NCBI GenBank assembly: GCA_031216445.1
Contig: CM062206.1
Span: forward strand, 23,341,501-23,405,500
Length of the DNA stretch: 64,000 bases
Reading direction: 5' to 3'
DNA from: Lateolabrax maculatus
Taxonomy: Eukaryota; Chordata; Actinopteri; Acropomatiformes; Lateolabracidae
A program made the translations under genes and the position numbers. Below are positions 34,147 to 46,031 of this stretch, in pieces. Every line of letters starts with the position of its first letter. The first letter of the stretch is position 1. The notes beneath the pieces are model-generated. The model did not search any database and was not told the DNA's origin. It worked only from the letters and a program-made list of their open reading frames with translations.

Positions 34147-34175
34147 TGTGTGTGTGTTTGTGTGTGTGTGTGTGA
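34147..34175. repeat. (GT)n microsatellite
   Basis: Short GT tract with TT interruption. Confidence 0.93.
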
Positions 34176-34326
34176 GGTTGATCTGTCTCTCTCTTCCTGC
34201 TGCAGTCTCCTGGTGTCATACATCAGGTCCAGCTGGGCTCACTGCCATATCCAGCATCTCTATTCTATTAAATGAACAGTCAGTGCAACACTTAGCAGTA
34301 TACTGTATACAGTGTGATGTCTACAC

Positions 34327-34363
34327 AGTGTATGTGTATGTGTGTGTGTGTGTGTGTGTGTGT
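34327..34363. repeat. (GT)n microsatellite
   Basis: GT tract with one TA interruption near its start. Confidence 0.95.
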
Positions 34364-35349
34364 ACGCAGTTTCACACCTACCAATCCTTTCCCTCTCCCC
34401 AGTGTTTATGCAGTGTATCCAGCTGTGTCTATAGCCATACATTATGTCTGAATCCTTTTACAATCAGCAGCATCCACTAAAGGCATTCCTGCATTACGGC
34501 TCCAGTGGAGGGGCCATCTGTTAAGAAGCAGCTGTACAAGCTCAAGTCGTGTGAAACTCTTAGTGAAATCATTTTATTCAGGGTGCACTTGAACAAATGG
34601 GACATGGATATTTATCATGACACGTAGTGACAACAGAGGGGTTTCATGTTATGTCTCTGTAGGCCCCCTATAGCGGCCGTAATGGGGGTTGTGGCTGCTG
34701 TTGTGTACAGCATGCATTTACAGTTACAACTGACAGAGGAATGATAAGACAGACCAAGGGTACAGATGTAAATGTGTTGGAATTTACTTAAGTCAGAGCA
34801 AAAGCAGTATATGATGCCACACTGCTGACCCTGCAGACACAGGAGTTCTCAAGTGCAGTTTGTATTCACTGTATTCGCTTCTTGCTGATCCTATTTATTA
34901 ATGCAGTGCATGTGCAGGGGCGGCTTTGGTGGTGCTGAGCTGGAGGCTCATGGTGGTCTGGATGCTGACATCTTTCTATGTTGGAACAATCTGGAAAAAG
35001 AAACTGGAAGAGGGGGGCAGAGACAAAGAGAGAGGGGCAGGTCAATAACACATCCAGTGGAACATGTCTTCATGAATAATTAGAAACATTTGACATTTAA
35101 GAGTTCTTTACCCTGTGCTGTGGTACTGGTTTTATTATTCTCCTCTTTTCTGCTCTGTAGGCTTTTCTAGCCCTTTTCTGTTGATCTGTTCCACTCTGTT
35201 TGTAATAAATTCTGCTTTTCTACTCAGTTCTGTTTCACTTCACTCTGTTCTGGCGCAATGTTAGGTCTGCCCTACTTTTCTCTTCTGTTCTATTCCATTT
35301 TGTTCTGGTCAGATCCACAATGCTCTTTATAACTACTCTTGTTTTGTCT
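34364..35349. other. No gene recognised
   Basis: Mixed sequence; from 35140 to 35320 repeated TTCTG/CTCTGTT words suggest a degenerate simple repeat. Confidence 0.4.
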
Positions 35350-35371
35350 TTGTTGTTGTTGTTGTTGTTGC
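35350..35371. repeat. (GTT)n microsatellite
   Basis: Seven GTT units. Confidence 0.95.
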
Positions 35372-35508
35372 TTGGTTCTGTTTTGTTCTGCTCTCATTTA
35401 CTCTTTTTTCATCTCTCTGTGGGCCAGATCATGGCTGTAGGCAGTGAGAGAGGGAGCCCTGAGAGAATTATTAAATCCACAGAACTAAAGGACAGGCCCA
35501 GTAGTCCC

Positions 35509-35509
<1 letters not shown>

Positions 35510-35541
<32 letters not shown>
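35510..35541. repeat. (CA)n microsatellite
   Basis: About 16 CA units. Confidence 0.97.
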
Positions 35542-35543
<2 letters not shown>

Positions 35544-35859
35544 TATGTCATAATTTCATATACAATTCAGTTGAAATGTTAAAAAAAAAAAGAAGAAAGG
35601 GAGAAGAAAAAGGGTCTTTAGATGTTAATGTTCACCTTCAAGGGGCTTCATGGCGATATCAGGTCCTCCACGCCTAGCATCCTTCTGACTTGTCGCTCTG
35701 TTGATATAATGACCTCAGGTAAATCCTGATGAGTTCTAAAGATAAGAACCCTCTTCCCCCAGAGGAGGGCGAGAAGCAGGTGAGTGCAATGCTCAGGTGG
35801 GGAGAGAAATCAATGAGGTTTTCCTTGTATATACTGTATATTCCAGCACTTCTGCTGCC
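35542..35859. other. No gene recognised
   Basis: An A11 run and purine-rich stretch at 35580-35615; nothing else seen. Confidence 0.4.
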
Positions 35860-36330
35860 AAATTAATGTTACGCGATGCCTTATCAACCACTTATTAATC
35901 CTTAACTAATTATTATAAGCCTTAGATGCAGCTTTATAATAACCACCCAAATAATGGTTATAGAGGGTTTACAAACTAATTATTAACCATTAACAAAAGT
36001 GTTACAAAAATCTAGTCCATCTATGTAATGTTTATAGATGTTTTACAACAGATTTCTTAAAAGGTTTACTAATCATTTGGTTATTATTAACACATACTTA
36101 ATAAAGTAAATACAATGTTATAATGTGTGCAACAATAAACTGTCTTTAACTGCAAGTTCTACATGTGAGTTTAGGTGGGTTTGCGTCCCTTACATCCCTG
36201 CCTGTGATATGCTGCATCAATAAACACACTAAATTACAGCCAAGAGAAGACTGGTAATTGTTTCATGAAGATAAATGGACATGTAAAACACATCATTTAT
36301 TTTAGGGAGTGTGCCTTCTGTAAAGTGTTA
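35860..36330 (+). mobile_element. AT-rich interspersed repeat (TAACCATTAA type)
   Basis: Repeated variants of TTATTAACCATTAAC, ATTATAAGCC and TTTATAGATG, ending TGTAAAGTGTTATCC at about 36330. The low-complexity but non-tandem word set and the AAGTGTTA end are typical of an old non-autonomous element in fish. Borders approximate. Confidence 0.45.
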
Positions 36331-37589
36331 TCCATATTTCTGGAGCTCTAATAATTTATTTATTATGGCTTCTAGCTAAAACACAAAGCAGCCGTTTCAA
36401 TGGTGTATCAGTTATATGAGTACAAGAATGGATTTCTCCAGAATTAAGTCTGTCTTGTGTGTGTGCGTATTTGTGTTTGTGTGTGTGTGTGTGCACTGGC
36501 CATGTTTAATGTTGAACAATATTACCCGTTAAGCTGTGGCTGATGTTAATGTGCAGGTGTTTGATGCTAATCACCACTAATCACCATTTGGTGAAGCTGA
36601 CAGCCTCTCAAGGATCATCAACACACACACACTCACACACTCACACACACACCCACACACACACACTCCATGGCCTATCCATGCTGCAGTAAATGCAGAA
36701 CACAAAACTGGATATTGTTATGCTGACACATGACTCAGTTACTTTAAAGTAGAGCACATTAAGTCACAGCTATCATATAATGCTGGACGGTTAAAGGGCC
36801 AATAAGAAAGACTTTTACTATCTGTAAAATACAATATCTGCACAAGGCTAAATTATTGATCAATATCACGGACTTTCCCTCCAGCACCTCAGGGTTGAGA
36901 GTTCTGGCTTTCACATTTTACAGAAAGTTGGCTTGATAGAAGTCTTTGCTGTTTTATTAAGTACTTTAAGATAGCTACCATATCATTTTTAAGGGGTATT
37001 CTAGACCTTTGGGGACCAGCTTCACCTTTCAATTATTAGACGAAAGAAATGTCTATTTAAAGCTGTTGTTTAAGATTCACTCAGTGATATGTTTGACTTT
37101 GTAATCAAATCACTATGTAATGAGACTGCGAGTTCTTTCACACCCACTGAGAATCAACAGATATTTGCATTCTTTGGCCTCATTTGGCTTATCTTTGGTC
37201 CTCTGGCCTGAACGTGGGCTGGATCTTTGAGTCGCCCCACATTCTGTAGGCAGATACTTTAGACGTTGAAGTGGCCATTTTACCAGGTTCTCTGAAGAGA
37301 TCGGTGTGTCCTGTGGTCCGGCTTGGATATCCTAGCTAGCAGCTGGTTAGCTGTTGACTGTCACATGATTGATCATAGCATGACACTAATGTATGTTCCT
37401 TGAGAATGTGGCACTTTAAGAGCGAAAATACACCCCTGAGCTACTGATTATCTGTGTTACGATGATCATTACCTAAAGGTTATAGTTTCTTGTAGTGTAA
37501 AAAACAAAAGGGAGAACAACATCAAGGCTGTACATATCAGCTCCAAAGGCAATCCTGTCAGACCATCCTGCCAGATGGTTTGGGAATGA
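36331..37589. other. No gene recognised; minor GT and CA tracts
   Basis: GT-rich at 36458-36493 and CA-rich at 36620-36667. Otherwise single-copy DNA. Confidence 0.45.
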
Positions 37590-37599
37590 GTGTGTGTGG

Positions 37600-37669
<70 letters not shown>
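37590..37669. repeat. (GT)n microsatellite, longest in the window
   Basis: About 80 bp of GT units with GG, TA and CG interruptions. Confidence 0.97.
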
Positions 37670-37811
37670 AGTTTCCAAAAGCAGGCTGTGTCAGGTTTGG
37701 AGGCCAGGCCTTAATTCATGGTTTGGTCTGAGCCCAGATGATATAATACTTTATCAGAAAGAGGGCTGACTATAGGGAGAAACAGAGAGTGTGTATTTGA
37801 GAATGCATTTG

Positions 37812-37838
37812 TACACACACACACACACACACACACAC
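37812..37838. repeat. (CA)n microsatellite
   Basis: About 13 CA units, 140 bp from the long GT tract and in opposite orientation. Confidence 0.95.
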
Positions 37839-40047
37839 CACTGATCTGTCTTCTCTCAGTGTACGCAGCCTGAATGGAGAGTTTGAAGTAGAGTAAATTG
37901 AAAGATTGCTTTTTACTGCTCTGCTGTACAGGCCACAGACACACCAGGACACATATATGTATGCCGTGCCATCAGACAACACTTTATTATATTATGATAA
38001 ATCCAAAACCTCATTAATGCTCTTGTTGCCTAGCAAATTCCTGCAGCTACATACCAAGTATGATTATTTTTATATTGTTAATAAAGAAAGAAATAATGTT
38101 GCAACATCAGAATTTGAAATTGATGGAACGAACAGGGCTGATGCCCAATCTGCTTAATCAGTATTGGTATTGGCACCTCTACCAATTTGGTGAACCTGAT
38201 TACTGCATCCACATCTGCCTGCCTCTGTAACTATTCATTTGTCTTTCAAGGTTTTCAGCAGACCACAAGAGTCTCTCATATAAAGGTCTTTCCCAATGTG
38301 TGCATTTTGCACAACTTATTCTATCTGTGTTGCACGTGTTGTCTTGAGACATGGCCGGACATTGATCTGCTGATTATCTCCTGATGGACTCGTGGTACTG
38401 AATCGCAGTTGCTCACTTGGTGAAACTCCATTAAGCCTGGCAATAAAATACAGTTGTGCGTAGATTTAGTCTAGTGGTCTGCAGCCATATGCCAGTGAAA
38501 TGAGCTGTGATGTCTCAACAACTCATGCTTGTAGACCATTGATATAGTTGAATTACGTGCACTGAAATTAGGTTCTGCATGCCCTCAACCAAATGAAAAG
38601 GACCAAGCATGGTTTTTCCACTGGTATCCTTGGTAAATACTTCCTTTTTTTCTAGACAAATATGCCACTATCCAATCATCTTTCTCCGGTGGATTCATGC
38701 AGGAAAGGTTTCATGCTGTCACATGTGGATACAATCCAGTCATCCAAGCTTTACTTATTGCCTTGATGCCATCTAGAAAGGCAGACAAAGAACTGAGAGA
38801 CATCTGTGGTAGATGCTGCAGAGGATGAATGGCCAGCTCACAAAGATGCTTTGTGACTAGACATGACATGAGTTTCTGCTGGTAAATAGTAAATGTTTGG
38901 TTGCACCAGTTTGAACTGTGGTTTCAAAACAGGGCCTCTCCTTCCACCTCACAACCCAATCTACGCAATACCCACTGTAGAGAGACGCCTGTCTTTTTCC
39001 CTGCATGCCCCATAACAGAAAGCTCTGGGCAAGAAAGGAAGGAAAAAGCAAATGGTAGAAATTTTGAGAAATTTTGAGAAATAGCTACAGTAGGAGCTAA
39101 ACTGACCCTTATTTTTGTGTGAGCCTGTACTTTGTCCTAACCACCTTTGGGTCAACAAAATATCTGTCTTTGAAACAGAAGACTCCTGTTCACTTCCCAT
39201 TTTGATTTATTTTAACCATGGCCAACGTAGTTTCCCAACAATAACCAAGGAGTTATCATCTCAGGCCCCTTAAACTTCACAAAGTTATTATTTTTTTTGT
39301 AGTAAACTATGTTAAATAGTGATATCAAAATTTACATTTGCTCTGAGTATAATGACATGAAGGACTGCCTGGACAAAGCTTTAACAAAATGTTTGAACAC
39401 TGATTTAGCCCCATGGTTATGATTTACAGAAAGGTTAACTCTGTAAGGACTCCATAGTCAGGACATAACTTACACAAATGTGTTTCAGAAGGCCAATTCT
39501 GCACTCCACCGATTTTACTCAAGTTCAGATCACAAGGAATACTAATCAGCCTGTACAAACAACTATCTTTTTGAATCATTTGGGCTTGGGCTTGACACGT
39601 GAAATATTCAGAACAGAAGAGAACAGAAAGCATGTGTTACAAACTACAGCTGTAAAGTGTTTACCAGGCATAGGAATCTAATGTAAGATGTTCCAGTTGC
39701 ATCCTGGGAAATGTAGGATCCAGTGTTTTTGTAGCTCAAGCCCTACTCCTTGCTTACTTTACAGCCTGACATGGAAACCTATTTTACATTTTTTAAATTG
39801 TATTGATTCAGCATGAAGAAATACTGCAATGCAATAGCATCCCTGAAGGTGTCTGAACAGACAGCATCATGAATACTTCTGGCTCCCAAGGCAACCAACT
39901 GTGATAGGAATTACAACAATCAGGCCTCAATTTTTTCTAGTTTCTTTATAATAATTAATATGTATGAGTGAGAAATGGAATAAGGCATCACCATGCATAG
40001 TAATTAGCCAGGGAAAAGATCATGTTGTATTTTCTCTGACAAATACA
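37839..40047. other. No gene recognised
   Basis: Contains an 11-bp tandem duplication (GAAATTTTGAG, 39058-39080). Around 38650-38850 the frame is open for about 60 codons without a recognisable family. Otherwise nothing stands out. Confidence 0.4.
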
Positions 40048-40462
40048 TCTGGCCCCCCTCTTATTCAGACTGATTTCCACCCGTCCTGGAAGTGGTCAAG
40101 CCAATCACAACTGTTTATCTAATATGGGGCGGGTTTGATACAATGATTAACAGAGGAGCGTCGGTGGGGCATTTTGGTAAACAACCAAGATGGCTGCCAC
40201 TGATGTGGAACATTCTGAATTGACTATTGTGTCAGTATTAAAAGAACTGCCAGTATATTTTTCTAAAGGAACAACAAAGATGTGTTTGCCATACTTCCTA
40301 CAGAACATATGACAGTATGACCTTTCATTGCTCCGATTGGTTGTAGGTCTTTCCAATTATGTCTAGAGGATTTTTTTCTGTGCCCTTCGATAATGCCCCT
40401 TAGAAATCAAAAATGTTCTGAGAGGTTCCAGACCCACTTGTGAATTGGTCTGGCGATGCTAC
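40048..40462 (-). mobile_element. hAT-type non-autonomous element, diverged copy
   Basis: In reverse orientation this begins TAGCATCGCCAGACC and contains GTCTGGAACCTCTC, a TTGATTTCTAAGGGGC block and CCAATCGGAGCAATGA, aligning with the element at 32602. The far end near 40048 is too diverged to show an inverted repeat, and no target-site duplication was found. Confidence 0.7.
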
Positions 40463-40557
40463 ATAATTATGAGTTTGTGTGCACAAACTTCAAAGGTTTT
40501 ATATTTGCATGTCTTGTCACACAAGTGTGCTGCTCATTGTCAGTAAATATCTTTGTT

Positions 40558-40558
<1 letters not shown>

Positions 40559-40593
<35 letters not shown>
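40559..40593. repeat. (GT)n microsatellite
   Basis: About 17 GT units. Confidence 0.97.
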
Positions 40594-40595
<2 letters not shown>

Positions 40596-41129
40596 CTGCA
40601 TCTTGTTATTTGTCTGATGAGTTTGTGTGCACCTGTAATTAATCATGTAGCTACAAAGCGTGGAATCATTAGCCTAATGCTCCCATATATTCATTTGTCC
40701 CACACTCTCTAACACTGTAATGGATTAAAAGTGTTTACCTTTAGTACAAGCTTTCCTTCATGTCTTAAGATAATTAAAAAGGGAAATCAGTGATTTGTCT
40801 TTATTACATTCTTATTCATGAATATCTTACTTCTGTATGTAAACGTATTGTCTCTGTCCTGTGAAAACCACATATCTCCAAAACATGAGATAAGAAAAAG
40901 CCTTGTTTTCAGTTTTGCATTTTCCATTATAATAATGGTTTGTAAAATGCTTTAGAAGAAGCAACATTTTCTTAACCCATAAAGGAACACTAAATATTTC
41001 AGGGAGTTAAGAGTTTTGTGTAGATAATAGTTTGTTTAAAGATCCTTTTATAGCATAAATGGTCAGTTTTTCATTTTATATTTGGGTCCCCTTCAAGCGT
41101 CAAGAGCCTTCTGCAATATTTTTGTTTAG
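40594..41129. other. No gene recognised
   Basis: AT-rich single-copy DNA. Confidence 0.4.
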
Positions 41130-41240
41130 GTCTGTCTAACATCAGCATGTTAGCATTGTCACTGTGAGCATGTCAGCATGCAAACGTTAGTATTGAGCTC
41201 AAAGCACAGCCGCACAGTGCTGTAGATGCTTAGTCTTGTT
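41130..41240 (-). mobile_element. Teleost interspersed repeat fragment (family 2)
   Basis: CATCAGCATGTTAGCATTGT and GAGCTCAAAGCACAGCC are the reverse complement of the left part of the repeat at 58850 (TTTGAGCTAAATGCTAACAT). Only this part is present. Confidence 0.6.
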
Positions 41241-43475
41241 TTATATTAATTTGATGTCAGAAGACATACACACATTTAAGTCCATTTGAGAGCATCACTG
41301 CAACGTTTTGGTGGCCAAAAGAGGCATTTCTGCATTTGCAAGACCCTGTCTACTGTGAAAAACGTAGGTCTAGCCAAAATCTGCAAATGAAACGTTTAAT
41401 TTGCCTGAGAGGAATATGTCAGGTCAGCAAGGTTTCTGATTAGATTTGCTTTGGGAATGTATTTTTTCTTGCTGTGCAAAGCTACCATTCTTGCAGCAGA
41501 GTTTATGAAGCATAAGAAAGTATATGTCCTTTCTGTAAATGCATCCTCGACCCCATACGTTGTGTCACTAAAGGTTTTTTATTGCCACCAACTGGATCCT
41601 TTAGAGCAGAAAGATAAAAGAAAAAGCTAAAAGCCTCAAAAGTACTCAGTATTGTCGTAGCTTGACTCAAAGGATGAGTCAGTTGCCCCTACCACTTAGG
41701 ACAGAGCTCCCATCACAATTTAGCACAACACCTCCTGCCTCCCTGTTATTGGAAAACTCTGCTGCTGTTTACCAATCAATCCTTCTGTAAACACTACTCA
41801 AAACATCTGTGGGAGACAAAAGTCTTCACCACTTAACATGTTAGACACTACAGTTGTAGCGAGAAAAAAAATACTTTTCATTTTTAAGGGGTAAGCAAAA
41901 TGTGTACTAAACTTCTGAGAAAACATCCTGCATTTGGCACTCCAATAATGGCGTTATTTTCAACAGCCGTGGTGTGACCACAGGTCAACTGCAACCGATT
42001 CAAGTTTGAGTCTTCACAATAGGGAAGCCTGTTAGACTGTCACTAAAGTGTAAAATGCAAATATGTACAGTGTGAAAATGTTTCTCGGCAGAGTAGCACA
42101 GAGGCCATTGTTCAGAGTACATTTTTTCAAATATGTGGGACTGTGTGGATCTGTGGCAAGAGACTCTTTTGGTCAGTTAAACCCAAACATACGTCCAAAC
42201 CTCTGTAGTGTGTTCTGGAGTTTCCACATCCAGATTTGAATCCCTTCATGCAGGGTAATATGGAATGAAAAGCAGCCTAGCCTTAGAAAAGCCTTTCTCT
42301 TGGGCCTTCCATCATAAAGTATGACTAATCTGTGATACCCTGGAGATCTATAGAAAATGCTCTCTCTAATTAATGACTAATTTTTCTCACGTGTTTAATA
42401 ATGAAGTGAATCCTATGGGTTATATTGTGTAGCTGTTTGGCATTATGTTAAATAATTTCTATTAATAGAATCTAAATTTAATTAAGTGCTCCTCTTATTG
42501 AAGAGTAACATTGTTTTCACTGGCTCAGTGCCTTGTAAGTATCCACGCTGGGCAACCAGAACATATGAGGCGCCTTGGGACACCTTTCCTGTATTACATC
42601 CTTTAGTGATGGTACTCTCTGATGGACCAGATGGACTGGCTTCTCAAATGTTAATCAGCCTCCCATTGCAGTCATCTGGGATAAAGACTTAAATGCTTTA
42701 TGGGACATATAAGACAAAACTTGCAGAAGGTGATAAATAAATGTAGAGTATATTTTTTTGTATGGTTTGGAGTTATGTATAACTAGCTAAAAATAATACC
42801 TTCACAAGTATAATAACACTGTTCCTTTGTTCTTTAAACAAAAGGTAGAATCCCAGCCACAAGTAAAATGTTACAATTAAAAAGAAATGTTATTTTTCAA
42901 AAGAAAGCGAGGCCAGGATTACGGTTAGGGAGCTAATCTGCTAGCAGATAAAGCCAGCTCATTACAATGTTTTTATAGACCACACTGACTGAGGGTTTAA
43001 TTATGTTGTTTTTATTTTATTTTTTTAAGTTACCATGGACACATTTTGTGGGAATTGATCACTGGGTGGAAGAATTAGAAGCGATGTTTGCATAAGTATT
43101 CATAATGGATATAAGGTCATATTTTGGAAGGAGTTTGGCTCGTTCTACCTTGTTTCTCTGATAATCTTTGTTTTAATATTTAAAATTTTTTGTATTGTTG
43201 CGATCACAATTTGCCAAAACTGAATGGTAAAAGAATAACCAAACGCGACAGGTTGAATGACAAGCATCTCCTCAGAGTGTTACTTTACTTTAATTTTCCA
43301 GGACAGTTTTATGTTTTATGTTTTATTACCTACTTCCTTGCTCTGTACTTTCTTCTACAGTCTGAGTAAACAATCTAGTAAGGCTACCAGAGAGTAGGGT
43401 TCTGATGCCTTCAGCCATCTCTGTCAGTCACGTAGCAGCCTGTCGAGAGCCTCCCCACACCCTGCATTAACCATC
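41241..43475. other. No gene recognised
   Basis: Even AT-rich DNA. The stretch 42360-42490 with repeated TTAATTA/AATTAA words has the look of conserved homeodomain-site-rich DNA, which is an impression only. Confidence 0.35.
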
Positions 43476-43560
43476 AAGTCAAGTCAATTTTATTTATATA
43501 GGCCAAAATCATAGAGCACAAATGTGCCTCAAAGGGCTTACCAATCTTTACAGCACAGAC
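43476..43560 (-). mobile_element. 3' tail of a teleost SINE/LINE-type repeat
   Basis: CAAGTCAAGTCAATTTTATT, then ATATAGGCCAAAATCATA and CCTCAAAGGGCTTAC. This is a very common fish repeat end; the tandem CAAGT tail matches 25945-26002 in reverse. Confidence 0.7.
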
Positions 43561-43884
43561 ATTGCATGCATTTTTCCTGTAACATGTTCAGGTTCCCTCA
43601 GAGAACAAGCTTTGATCCATCATGTATTCTTGTCATGCAGTAATCTCTTAATCAATCAATAATGTCAAACACACGGCTGACTTTACTAGATACTGTAGGT
43701 TTCTCTGTACTGTGTTCTCTGTATCTGTTAGGATCAATAACAGTACACACTTCCACAATATTGTGTTTATACATGAAACACTACCTCTATTCTGAAAACA
43801 TTCCAACAAAACAATCCAGTTTCAGTATGCAAAATTTTAAATGCACTACTTTTTTCTCTCACATTTTAAATAATAACTTACTAA
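43561..43884. other. No gene recognised
   Basis: AT-rich DNA, no features seen. Confidence 0.4.
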
Positions 43885-43935
43885 AAAGGGAAATGACACT
43901 GATTGACAGACACTGGCTGTTTGAGTGATGCACTA
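43885..43935 (+). repeat. Local duplication, copy 1
   Basis: About 50 bp (GGGAAATGACACTGATTGAC, then AGACACTGGCTGTTTGAGTG and ATGCACTAATA) recur with few changes at 45484-45534, in the same orientation 1.6 kb away. Flanking sequence differs, except that both are followed by GCCTCTCATAT. Confidence 0.85.
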
Positions 43936-45483
43936 ATAACATGCCTCTCATATGAAGCTCTATGACCTCTGTTCTGCAACCCTTCCAGTTTCAGCATGTA
44001 GCAGCAATATTCCAAATGTAATTTGTGGAGACAATGACCTCTTTTCTTGGCGGACATCTCTTGCAATACAGTATTCATCTTTAATCAAACAAAGGGTTTA
44101 GGTAAAATATGAGAAACCCAGTTCAACTACACAATCTTATATTCTCAAGTTCATCCAGAAAATAGCAATTTCCTCCTCACTCATACTGTGTATTTAAAAA
44201 AAGGATTTTGAATCCCTTCCAGCCACGGTCTGCTGGTTTCTTTATCCCACGGAGATATTCTCTCTGCGAGCTCGCTTCCATGCGTCTCATCAACAGCTCA
44301 GTTCACAGGGCCCCCGTCCCATGTCACTAATAACGGCCTGGAATACTGTGAACTTGTGTGCCTCTGCCAAAAACCTCATTACTGTGTCTTGAGTGCTTTT
44401 ACAGGAATAGTGACTCTTTGAACCCCAGGCACCTGCAGCGTAAAACAAAATCAGTTGAAACATGAACACGGTGATGAATCGCCTGTACATGACGTCAGAC
44501 TGTATAAAAAAAAGCCCAAAACAATAAGCTGAGCATGAAGTATTTAGAAAAAATAACAAGAGAAAATAAGAATCCTGGCTGCTATTTTCTATTATGTAAG
44601 ATGCAGCAGTATTGTTGGCTTTTAAAGGTTCACCTTGTGAACCTGCTGCTCGGTACTGGCTTTAAGTGACAGTATTTTTGTATCCCTTCCATTTATTTCC
44701 ACACTGTTAATCTTTGTCTTTTAATGGCATGGCTCCCAGGCTTTTATTCTTGGCATTTTCCACACTTCTGCTCTATGACAACTAGTTAAGTTGAAGTGAG
44801 ACTCTTTGTTCTGCCCTCTCCTTTTGTTCAAATGCACTTTTTCCCTTTTCTCTTTAATCTTTCCTCACCCATGCAGTCTTTTGTTCACATATGTCCTCCT
44901 CAACTACTTTTCTTCTCAGCAGCCTGGTGTCCTGTTGGTTAACGCACATTACCAGGCAGCTGTGGCATTCTGGGCTGCTTTGCCCCCCCTCCCCCCAACG
45001 CTGCTGTATTTTTCTACTACATTTCAGAGGGAAATAATGCACTTTTTCCACTTACAAAATATATGATGAGCCTATAAAATATCACGCATTGCTCCAGGTT
45101 AATCTAGCCAACAGTATATTAAGTAGTTTAAACCAGCTGCAACTGTAAAAAGCAGCTCACACATTAATTCATCAATAATGATAATCCAATTATTGCAATA
45201 ATGTAACACTGACAGGAGCCATTCTGCTCCATTTTGAGTACTTTTACTTTTGATGGAAAAATCTGGTCTGACTTGGTACAAAATCTCTCCCTTTCACCCT
45301 TACTTTGTGTTGCCTCGTCCTCCTTCTCTCACATTTGAAGGAAAAGAGAGAAAATCTGTGTTGCCACAGCTTCTCATTAAGCTCTCGCTAAAAATAGAAT
45401 GCATACAAAACAGCATGATACAGTGATTAAAATATTACAGAAAAATGTCAGTGCGCTATCATAAAATGATGACTCACTAATAA
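43936..45483. other. No gene recognised
   Basis: AT-rich DNA. Nothing else stands out apart from a C-rich stretch at 44982-44998. Confidence 0.4.
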
Positions 45484-45534
45484 GGGAAGTGACACTGACT
45501 GACAGACACTGGCTGTTTGAGTGATGCACTAATA
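45484..45534 (+). repeat. Local duplication, copy 2
   Basis: GGGAAGTGACACTGACTGAC and the following 30 bp match copy 1 at 43885-43935. The GCCTCTCATAT that follows is here separated by about 15 bp (CCTGCCATAATAC). Confidence 0.85.
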
Positions 45535-46011
45535 GCCTGCCATAATACGCCTCTCATATTATGACAGGCTGCCAGTAGCTCTCTCCCATTAAGAAGGAGC
45601 TTTACAGCCCATAGCTTCTGGAAGCTCATCAGGGAAGTTTTTAGCCATATATTCAAATGTACCTCAGGTTACGGAATATTCATCTCACACTGACCAGGAC
45701 TCCAGTGCCCGCCTTTCTCAGCGGCACAGTTGCGTGCAGGTCATTTAAACTGCAGGTGTTTGTTTGTCTGCGCTCTGCAGGATCAGGGTCTGATTCCCCG
45801 GTTGGTGTACTGCTTGGAGAATTTGCTAAACACTGTACTGTCTTATCGCTGGGACTGATAAAGGAGAGGAGCCTGGCCTTTTCTGGTGCCTTTTCGCTGT
45901 GGCTGTTGCAGAGTGACACAATGGGATGGAGCTGTGTTTGTCTTTATCGTTTTCAAGGGAATCAGAAAACCAGACAATTGGCTTCTATTGCACTTTATAA
46001 CTCGTCTCTTC
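45535..46011. other. No gene recognised
   Basis: A 144-residue plus-strand frame spans 45657-46091 but runs through the A20 tract as poly-lysine and resembles no family. Confidence 0.4.
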
Positions 46012-46031
46012 AAAAAAAAAAAAAAAAAAAA
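46012..46031. repeat. Poly-A run (20 bases)
   Basis: An A homopolymer without an identifiable retroposon upstream of it. Confidence 0.9.
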
